DNA from: Flavobacteriales bacterium
GTDB lineage: Bacteria; Bacteroidota; Bacteroidia; NS11-12g; UBA955
Length of the DNA: 5,182 nucleotides
Assembly: GCA_947464515.1 (NCBI GenBank)
Contig: CANHXF010000147.1
Location: forward strand, 1 to 5,182
Direction of reading: 5' to 3'
A model generated the notes under the pieces. That model made no database searches. It worked only from the letters and a program-made list of their open reading frames with translations, and was not told where the DNA came from. Of this stretch, positions 1-5,182 are shown one piece after another. Both the position numbers and the translations under genes were made by a program. The stretch's first letter is position 1; every line of letters begins with the position of its first letter.

Positions 1-1366
1 ATGTGACTGCCGTGAGCGATAAATCAAACGTCGCCGCAATCACTTTGGTTGAAGAATCAGCAACAACGTAAGACTTCTTTACGGCGGGACTAACACAGCC
101 ATTGGAAGATTTGGAATACACGTTAATAAAAGTATTGCCCGATTTGGCCGACAAAGAAATCATGGAGTCGGTTTTAAATGGTCCTTTTACATTGGTTCCA
201 AATGAATCGGCAAAACTGCCTTTGGCTTTCAAGATGATGAGGCTTCCCGCGCAATACGCTGTTTTTGAAGGAGTAAATTCCGCGCTCACGGTGGGACGTT
301 TTTTGATACTCAACCGAATGGTATCGCTATAGGTGATACAACCAATTTTGTTTTTCGACTCGCTGAAATACATGCCAGAGTCCTTTACAAATAGGGATAA
401 TTTGGAATTATTTACTGGGAGCCATCGCTGGGTATAGCCCAAAGCAGATTGAGAAATTGCGGTGATTTTCAGTGAATCACCCGAACAAATATTATTTGAT
501 CCAACGGGCGATACTTTTGATTTTACCGGCGAATCATTTACCGTATACGTTAATTTAACCGTATTAGATTCTCCCAAGGAATTGTAGGCCTTAAAGTAAA
601 TCACATTGTTCACACTTCCCGCCAATTGCGATAAGGTTGGGTTTTGCTTACTTGACAAGAGCTTGTATTTCCCCGATGCGTCAAATGTGAACCACTCAAA
701 TGATGTTGGATTATTGGTGGCTGACCCTGCAAATCTAAAACCATTGGCACAAGCCGGTGTGTCGACCAAACGCGCAGTTGCAACTGGCAATTTTGTACTT
801 ATAGAAATCTTAAATGACTTGCCATAAATCACATCACCCGTGCTATTTCCATCGCCGTTGGCAGCATTCACATTTACATAAAACACAATACTTCCCATGT
901 TCCTACTTGGTGCTTTCCATTTAAATACCCAGGATGTACTATCCGTTGCTACTTTGGAATTTCCATTCGCTGTATGCTCAATGTAATAACGGGTTAAACC
1001 ACTAACCGACCCAGTGTTTTTCTGAGTTCTAGCATCTGTTGTGGCAAATGTTCCCGCAGCTTTTGAACTATCCGAACTCAATGCAGTTAATTGAAATCCA
1101 AATTTGGAAATCCCAGTTTCAGCATAGGTTAAAGTGATAGTGTATGTTGAGTCCGTCAAATATCCAGTGGCTGGAATATTACTGCTCATTCTAACCCGAT
1201 TCCATTTGGTTCCACTTGTAACCAATGAGGTACCGGAATGACAACTGGTACAATTATTCTCATTGGGTGCACCGGTATAACCGGAAGAAGGACCTGAAGC
1301 ATCGGAAATAACATTTCCGACCAAGAATACGGCCAAAGAAGCCATAAGGAATTTTAACCAGCGCAT
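1..1366 (-). CDS. Exported choice-of-anchor V domain protein with CxxCH motif and Ig/PKD-like repeats (3' end outside window)
   Basis: Reading the minus strand from ATG at 1366 gives 455 codons without a stop, running off the left edge. An in-frame TAA lies eight codons upstream with no other ATG between, which fixes the start; codon 8 is a less likely alternative ATG. Residues 1-23 form a signal peptide (MRWLK, then a hydrophobic stretch to about residue 21, cleavage probably after SDA). Residues 25-45 carry the choice-of-anchor V opening (SGPSSGYTGAP) followed by CTSCH at 39-43, a CxxCH motif that could bind haem c. The domain ends near 190 with the family-like ANGDGNSTGDVIYG at 169-182. 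Residues 195-455 look like three Ig/PKD-like modules; Cys pairs 294/343 and 372/424 fit the disulfides of such modules, while Cys206 has no partner. In this family the C-terminus usually carries a surface-anchoring or type IX secretion sorting signal, which would lie outside the window. Its function is unknown. Arginine codons are mixed (AGA, AGG, CGA, CGG, CGN), unlike the CGT/CGC-rich susC. Confidence 0.88.
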   Translation of the reverse strand, partial: MRWLKFLMASLAVFLVGNVISDASGPSSGYTGAPNENNCTSCHSGTSLVTSGTKWNRVRMSSNIPATGYLTDSTYTITLTYAETGISKFGFQLTALSSDSSKAAGTFATTDARTQKNTGSVSGLTRYYIEHTANGNSKVATDSTSWVFKWKAPSRNMGSIVFYVNVNAANGDGNSTGDVIYGKSFKISISTKLPVATARLVDTPACANGFRFAGSATNNPTSFEWFTFDASGKYKLLSSKQNPTLSQLAGSVNNVIYFKAYNSLGESNTVKLTYTVNDSPVKSKVSPVGSNNICSGDSLKITAISQSALGYTQRWLPVNNSKLSLFVKDSGMYFSESKNKIGCITYSDTIRLSIKKRPTVSAEFTPSKTAYCAGSLIILKAKGSFADSFGTNVKGPFKTDSMISLSAKSGNTFINVYSKSSNGCVSPAVKKSYVVADSSTKVIAATFDLSLTAVT

Positions 1367-1367
1367 C

Positions 1368-1407
1368 TTCAAATTTCGTGATTATTTTCCATTTCTACGA
1401 ATTTGAA
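1368..1407 (-). promoter_or_regulatory. Imperfect 11-bp hairpin directly before the anchor-V start codon
   Basis: TTCAAA (1368-1373) pairs with TTTGAA (1402-1407), and TTCGT (1375-1379) pairs with ACGAA (1397-1401). T1374 is left as a single-base bulge and the loop is 17 nt. In the minus-strand transcript the stem ends one base before the AUG at 1366, so it would cover the region where a ribosome must load. An 8-codon mini-ORF (ATG at 1392-1390, TGA at 1371-1369, peptide MENNHEI) starts in the loop and stops two bases before the main AUG. The pairing is seen directly. A role in translation control is inference, and an AT-rich stem of this size could arise by chance. Confidence 0.35.
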
Positions 1408-1431
1408 AATACCCTAGGTCTCCAAAATATT

Positions 1432-1440
1432 TTATCCACA
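1432..1440 (+). other. Single perfect DnaA-box-like 9-mer
   Basis: TTATCCACA is an exact match to the consensus binding site of the replication initiator DnaA. I find no second box in the intergenic region, no AT-rich 13-mer cluster and no dnaA or dnaN gene, so this is not an origin. It overlaps the weak -7 candidate of the anchor-V promoter, so DnaA binding there could in principle affect that promoter. A single 9-mer is expected by chance at a few percent in a window of this size. Confidence 0.25.
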
Positions 1441-1467
1441 CTAATTCATTGAATAATTCTTTTCAAA
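1436..1467 (-). promoter_or_regulatory. Weak candidate Bacteroidota-type promoter for the anchor-V gene
   Basis: On the minus strand, TTTG (1467-1464) is followed after exactly 20 bases by TAGTGTGG (1443-1436). The major Bacteroidota promoter has TTTG at -33 and TAnnTTTG at -7 with a spacer of about 19-21. The -33 box and the spacing match fully, but the -7 box matches only four of six fixed positions. Transcription would start near 1430, giving a leader of roughly 65 nt that contains the hairpin at 1368-1407. Confidence 0.22.
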
Positions 1468-1632
1468 GTTTCCAATTACCTTGATTCTATTGACAAATCC
1501 CATACGATCCAACTAGATATTGTCGAAATGACACTTTGTTTATTGTGGGATTTTTACCGACCTAAATACTATGTTAATCGAAAAATAACATCATTTATTT
1601 ATTAAGGTTGCAATTCAAACCAATCAAACAAT

Positions 1633-4600
1633 ATGAAAAGAAAACTTCTAGTAATTGTCATGATGGGGATTTGTGGCTTTCCGATTGCGAAAGCACAGAC
1701 CTCGAGTCCCGCTGGACAGCAGGATGGTGACACACTCAATGTTGGAACGGTTACAGTATCTGCAGTGGGAACAACGAAAAGTGTTCGCAAAGTGGGTTAT
1801 TCTGTATCCCAAGTACAAGGTAAAGGCCTAGTTTCCTCAGGGGAAAGTGGCGTAATCCAAGCATTAACGGGTAAAGCATCAAACGTTCAAATCACAAAAA
1901 ATGCGGGTGATCCCGGATCCGGTGCTTACATTCAAATCCGCGGTCAAAACACCATTACCGGTAACACACAGCCATTAATTGTAGTGGATGGTATTCCTGT
2001 TAGCAACTCAAGTGTTGGTGGCGGTGTAGATGGTGTAGTTCAACAATCACGTTTGAACGACTTAAATCCTTCTGACATTGAATCAATGGAAGTATTGAAA
2101 GGTGCTGCTGCAGCTGCAGTATGGGGTACTCGTGCCGCCAATGGCGTTATCGTTATCACTACCAAAAGAGGTAAGCGCGGAATGAAGGTAGAGTTTTCAT
2201 CTACTTTGGGTATCGATCAAGTAAACCGCGAATACGAAAAGCAGGGTACTTTCGGACAAGGATCAAACGGAAAATGGGTTGCCAACGCAGGTGGTAGCTT
2301 CGGTGATCGTATTGGTTCTCGTTCAGGCTCTGACTCCGTAAGTATGTCTGGCCAGCGTTTTGAAGCCGAAAGTGGCAATATTTATCGTCCGATCCTTAAA
2401 AAAGGAGATAAAACTGTCTATAACGATGCCAACCGCGACCAAGTTTTCCGCAACGGAACTACTTGGAATAACAACTTGTCGATTTCAAATGCTACCGACA
2501 AGAGCACCGTATTCTTTAGCGTTGCCGATTGGAACCAAACAGGTGTTATCAATGGCAACTCTAACTACAGAAGAACATCAGCTCGTTTGAACTTCACTCA
2601 GAACATGAGCGACAAACTAAGCATTGGCTTCAATTCAACATTGGCTAAAGTAACATCAAACAGAATCCAGATGGGATCTAACTTAGATGGTCTTTACTTG
2701 GGTTATTTGCGTACTTCTCCGGATTACGACAATACAGACTATAAAGGAACTTACTACACGGCTGGTGGAGTGCCAACATTCAATGCGCACAGAGGTTACC
2801 GTCGTTATTTGGGTAATGCTGTGCCAACTTACAACAATCCAGGTTGGACAATCAACGAACAGAAGAACACTTCTGATGTAATGCGTGTGATGATCACCCC
2901 AGAAGTGGGTTACCAGTGGAAGAAGAATTCTAAGTTCATCGCTCGTGCTGGATATGATATGTCGACTGATCGCAGAATCACTTATTTCCCAGTAAACTCT
3001 GCCAGCAGCTATGCCAATGGTGCATTTACTGACAATATGATTCAGGAATCTGAAATGAGCATGCACTTTATTAACCAAAGCAATTTTGCGTTGAATAAAA
3101 ACATCAATTTGAATACGACTGTAGGTTATTTATATACCAACAACAGTTTTTATAGCATTGGTGGTTCTGCATCACAGTTCATTATCCGCGACCAAGATCG
3201 TTATTCGTTCATCAACTCAACGAGTGCGAATATGGATCCGTTCAACTCTTATTCTCAAGTAAAGAACAACCGTGCTTATGCCGTATTGGATTTTGATGTG
3301 CAAGACAAGTTATTCTTGCAGTTGACTACTGCGTCTGAGGCATCATCAACGTTTAAAAATCGTTTCCTTTCTCCTAGTGCGAGTTTGGCTTACGAATTCA
3401 CAAAAGACTTCTTGAAGAGCGATGCGTTTTCTTACGGAAAATTGCGTGCCTCTGGGGGTCGTGTGGGTGTTGCACCTCCAGCATACATTTGGAATACGAA
3501 CTACGTTAGTGCCGGTTCTGCCTCCGGATGGGGAGATTACTTAGATGCATCTCAATATGGTGGTTCAATCTACCGCAGTTCAACACAAGGTAACCCTGAT
3601 ATCAAGCCTGAAATGAAAACAGAGATGGAATTGGGTGCTGATTTGAAATTCTTGAAAGACAAAATTTCTTTGGGATTGACGTACTACAGCAACGTAATTG
3701 ATGGCGCTGTATTGGCTGTTACTGTAGCTAATTCTACGGGTTATTCTAGTCAGTGGAAAAATGCCGCAAACATCTCTAACAAAGGTTTCGAAGCTGACTT
3801 GAACATCAACTTGATTAAAAACAAAAATGTTACTTTAAATCTTTATGGCAATTTGGGTCTAAACCGTAACATGGTAAATGATATCGGTGGTGCAAATTCA
3901 ATTTTCTTAGCAGGATTCACAGGAACTTCTTCTCGCGCTGTAAAAGGTTATGCGATGGGTTCTATGTGGGGTGGAAAGTGGTTGCGTGATGAAAACGAAA
4001 AATTGGTATTGGATGCCAATGGATTTCCACAAGCAGCACCTCAAGAAGGCGTAATTGGTAACCCCAACCCTACTTACCGTGGTTCTGTAGGAGTAAATGG
4101 TAACGTGAAGCGCGTAGGATTCAATCTTTTGGTTGAAACTTGTCAGGGCAATCAAATGTGGGCGGGTACCTATGCTGTATTAAACAACTTCGGTATCACA
4201 CCTGAATCAGCCAACGAGTTTACAGTATCTGCCGCTGAAGCAGCAACAATCAAAGACTACACTGGCGCTACAATCGCAGCTAGAGCAGCTACTGCTGGGA
4301 ACGGTTCTGTTTTAACAAATGCTGATGGCACTTATACTTGTCGTGGTAACCTTGAAGACTACGGCAACGGCAAAGTTTGGTTGAACCAATCTTGGTACAC
4401 TGGCTTAGGCGGTGGATTTGGATCAGTTTCTGAATCTTTCATCAAAGACGCTTCATGGGTTCGTATCCGTGAACTTAGCGCTACCTATGCATTGCCTGAC
4501 GGCTTGTGCAGAAGTTTGGGCGTACCAGGTGGAATATCTATTGGTGTAACCGGCCGTAACTTGGCATTGTGGACCAAATTCGACGGTGTTGATCCTGAAA

Positions 4601-4695
4601 CCAACTTAACAGGTGTATCTAACGGACGTGGTTTGGATTATTTCAACAACCCAGGTACCAAATCTTACTTGTTTAATATCAAATTCAATCTTTAA
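1633..4695 (+). CDS. SusC/RagA-family TonB-dependent outer-membrane transporter
   Basis: This complete 1020-residue protein is the barrel half of a SusCD-type importer, which uses TonB energy to pull ligands across the outer membrane. Residues 1-21 are a signal peptide (MKRK, hydrophobic core, AKA before Gln22). A TonB-box-like stretch (LNVGTVTVSA, 35-44) follows almost at once. The plug spans about 48-180 and shows family hallmarks: GYSVSQVQG (55-63), the IQIRGQNT segment near 100-107, PLIVVDGIPV (114-123), and LKGAAAAAVWGTRAANG (155-171) leading into VIVITTKRG. The rest is the 22-strand-type barrel, ending in NNPGTKSYLFNIKFNL, a typical SusC C-terminus with alternating hydrophobic residues. 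The usual N-terminal carboxypeptidase-regulatory-like domain of about 80-100 residues is missing. There is also no STN signalling domain, so FecA-like signalling to a sigma regulator is unlikely. The ATG at 1633 is supported by an in-frame TAA at 1603-1605 with no ATG between. Arginine codons are mostly CGT/CGC, which suggests high expression. The substrate cannot be predicted from the sequence; the partner lipoprotein starts 11 bp downstream. Confidence 0.97.
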   Translation: MKRKLLVIVMMGICGFPIAKAQTSSPAGQQDGDTLNVGTVTVSAVGTTKSVRKVGYSVSQVQGKGLVSSGESGVIQALTGKASNVQITKNAGDPGSGAYIQIRGQNTITGNTQPLIVVDGIPVSNSSVGGGVDGVVQQSRLNDLNPSDIESMEVLKGAAAAAVWGTRAANGVIVITTKRGKRGMKVEFSSTLGIDQVNREYEKQGTFGQGSNGKWVANAGGSFGDRIGSRSGSDSVSMSGQRFEAESGNIYRPILKKGDKTVYNDANRDQVFRNGTTWNNNLSISNATDKSTVFFSVADWNQTGVINGNSNYRRTSARLNFTQNMSDKLSIGFNSTLAKVTSNRIQMGSNLDGLYLGYLRTSPDYDNTDYKGTYYTAGGVPTFNAHRGYRRYLGNAVPTYNNPGWTINEQKNTSDVMRVMITPEVGYQWKKNSKFIARAGYDMSTDRRITYFPVNSASSYANGAFTDNMIQESEMSMHFINQSNFALNKNINLNTTVGYLYTNNSFYSIGGSASQFIIRDQDRYSFINSTSANMDPFNSYSQVKNNRAYAVLDFDVQDKLFLQLTTASEASSTFKNRFLSPSASLAYEFTKDFLKSDAFSYGKLRASGGRVGVAPPAYIWNTNYVSAGSASGWGDYLDASQYGGSIYRSSTQGNPDIKPEMKTEMELGADLKFLKDKISLGLTYYSNVIDGAVLAVTVANSTGYSSQWKNAANISNKGFEADLNINLIKNKNVTLNLYGNLGLNRNMVNDIGGANSIFLAGFTGTSSRAVKGYAMGSMWGGKWLRDENEKLVLDANGFPQAAPQEGVIGNPNPTYRGSVGVNGNVKRVGFNLLVETCQGNQMWAGTYAVLNNFGITPESANEFTVSAAEAATIKDYTGATIAARAATAGNGSVLTNADGTYTCRGNLEDYGNGKVWLNQSWYTGLGGGFGSVSESFIKDASWVRIRELSATYALPDGLCRSLGVPGGISIGVTGRNLALWTKFDGVDPETNLTGVSNGRGLDYFNNPGTKSYLFNIKFNL

Positions 4696-4706
4696 TAATT
4701 ACGAAA

Positions 4707-5182
4707 ATGAAAAAAATATCAATCATTTTTTCGGTAGGTGTTGCAGCGATGATGGGTATGTCATCTTGTAAGAAGGACATGACCGAAATCAATAAAACAA
4801 ACCCAAATCAATTTAGCGACTCTGATCCTACATTGATGATTACAGGCGCCGAATTGGCCAACGTAATCGTGAACGAAGGTGAAGCTGCTCGTTTGGCTGG
4901 AATTTTCGCTGGTCATTTCAATGGTTATGACCGTCAGTTCATCTCTTATGCGCAATACAATATGACATCGGGCGATTTCAACACGCCTTGGGGTAACCTT
5001 TACACTGAAGGTATTGCACAATGTCGTTTGATCGAAGCCAAAGCTGCGAAAGCAAACAACCAATCATTGTTGGGCGTAGCCATGATCAACGAAGCGCAGT
5101 TATTGCTTGCTGCCTCAGGATTGTGGGGTGATATACCCGACAAAGAAGCTTGTAACGATGCGATTTCAAATCCTAAGTTTGA
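4707..5182 (+). CDS. SusD/RagB-family nutrient-binding outer-membrane lipoprotein, SusD-like_2 type (3' end outside window)
   Basis: The first 158 codons are present and the frame is open to the right edge. Residues 1-20 form a lipoprotein signal peptide with lipobox MSSC, making Cys21 the lipidated residue. KKD follows directly, a charged stretch like those that direct Bacteroidota lipoproteins to the cell surface. The mature start (MTEINKTNPNQF, 25-36) is the usual SusD opening with its Asn-Pro-Asn element. The segments ARLAGIFAGHFNGYDRQF (61-78), YNMTSGDFNTPWGNLY (84-99) and LLLAASGLWGDIPDKEA (132-148) resemble the SusD-like_2 (SusD/RagB outer-membrane lipoprotein) branch rather than classical starch SusD. 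The family is normally about 450-550 residues, so roughly a third is visible. The protein acts as the hinged lid over the SusC barrel and captures ligand at the surface. The 11-bp gap after susC and the lack of a terminator imply co-transcription. The assignment to the family is firm; the sub-branch is recognised by eye, and the ligand is unknown. Confidence 0.94.
   Translation, partial: MKKISIIFSVGVAAMMGMSSCKKDMTEINKTNPNQFSDSDPTLMITGAELANVIVNEGEAARLAGIFAGHFNGYDRQFISYAQYNMTSGDFNTPWGNLYTEGIAQCRLIEAKAAKANNQSLLGVAMINEAQLLLAASGLWGDIPDKEACNDAISNPKF

Larger units (their letters stand above)
1367..1632. promoter_or_regulatory. Divergent AT-rich intergenic region between the anchor-V gene and susC
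   Basis: These 266 bp separate two divergent start codons and must hold the promoters of both transcription units. I see no open reading frame of useful length, no tRNA-like fold and no Shine-Dalgarno sequence near either start. For the minus-strand gene there is a weak Bacteroidota-type promoter candidate (1436-1467) and a hairpin beside the start codon (1368-1407). On the plus strand the only recognisable element is TAAGGTTG at 1603-1610, which matches five of the six fixed positions of the TAnnTTTG -7 box. It has no -33 partner and would leave only a very short leader, so the susC promoter stays unassigned. A small inverted repeat, ATGTTA/TAACAT (1571-1576 and 1586-1591, 9-nt loop), lies about 40 bp before susC and could be an operator, but six base pairs in AT-rich DNA is weak evidence. 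Confidence 0.6.

Noticed and set aside
102..332. Plus-strand ORF of 76 codons
   Set aside because: It lies antisense inside the anchor-V gene, has no domain, signal or start-site support, and its open frame is explained by the coding strand opposite.
606..827. Plus-strand ORF of 73 codons
   Set aside because: It is also antisense to the anchor-V gene, in the part encoding the first Ig-like module, and nothing supports it independently.
1424..1433. AAAATATTTT palindrome
   Set aside because: A 10-bp A/T-only palindrome is expected by chance in AT-rich intergenic DNA and has no loop, T-tract or partner site.
1603..1610. TAAGGTTG as the -7 promoter box of susC
   Set aside because: It matches five of six fixed positions, but no TTG or TTTG lies at the right distance upstream and the leader would be only about 15 nt.
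2104..2119. GCT/GCA repeat run that could look like a microsatellite
   Set aside because: It encodes the conserved alanine stretch of the SusC plug (LKGAAAAAVWG), so protein constraint explains it.
2683..3078. Minus-strand ORF of 131 codons inside susC
   Set aside because: It is the longest open frame opposite susC, but its translation is rich in His, Ser, Ile and Val with no recognisable domain. The susC frame over the same bases is clearly real.
4696..4706. Terminator or promoter between susC and susD
   Set aside because: The gap is only 11 bp and contains no inverted repeat or promoter-like box, so the two genes read as one operon.
4761..5063. Minus-strand ORF of 100 codons
   Set aside because: It is fully antisense to the SusD lipoprotein gene and looks like a reading-frame shadow.

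Overview
The window looks like chromosomal DNA of a Bacteroidota bacterium, probably a free-living or environmental one. Three things support this. There is a SusC-type TonB-dependent transporter directly followed by a SusD-type lipoprotein. There is a secreted 'choice-of-anchor V' protein with Bacteroidota-style Ig/PKD-like repeats. No Shine-Dalgarno sequence precedes any of the three start codons, which is usual in this phylum. Base composition is moderate to AT-rich, and the intergenic DNA is strongly AT-rich. The genus cannot be determined from this sequence.

Layout: (1) Positions 1366 to 1, minus strand: the first 455 codons of a large exported protein that runs off the left edge. It has a signal peptide, a choice-of-anchor V domain with one CTSCH (CxxCH, haem-c-like) motif near the mature N-terminus, and then about three Ig/PKD-like modules. 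(2) Positions 1367-1632: a 266-bp AT-rich divergent intergenic region. It contains an imperfect hairpin against the minus-strand start codon, a weak Bacteroidota-type promoter candidate for that gene, and one perfect DnaA-box sequence. (3) Positions 1633-4695, plus strand: a complete 1020-residue SusC/RagA-family outer-membrane transporter without the usual N-terminal carboxypeptidase-regulatory-like domain. (4) Positions 4707 to the right edge, plus strand: the first 158 codons of a SusD/RagB-family lipoprotein (SusD-like_2 type), 11 bp after susC and almost certainly in the same operon.

How they work together: SusC and SusD homologues form an outer-membrane 'pedal-bin' complex. The SusD lipoprotein is the lid that captures a ligand at the surface, and SusC is the TonB-driven barrel that imports it. 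No glycosidase, peptidase, sensor or sigma/anti-sigma gene is visible here, so the substrate cannot be assigned. The divergent anchor-V protein is probably a secreted or surface protein of unknown function. Sharing an intergenic region does not by itself show that it works with SusCD.

I found no RNA gene, CRISPR array, insertion sequence or obvious mobile element. The window is mostly an ordinary nutrient-uptake locus. The points most worth a second look are the CxxCH-bearing exported protein, the hairpin at its start codon, and the shortened N-terminus of the SusC protein.
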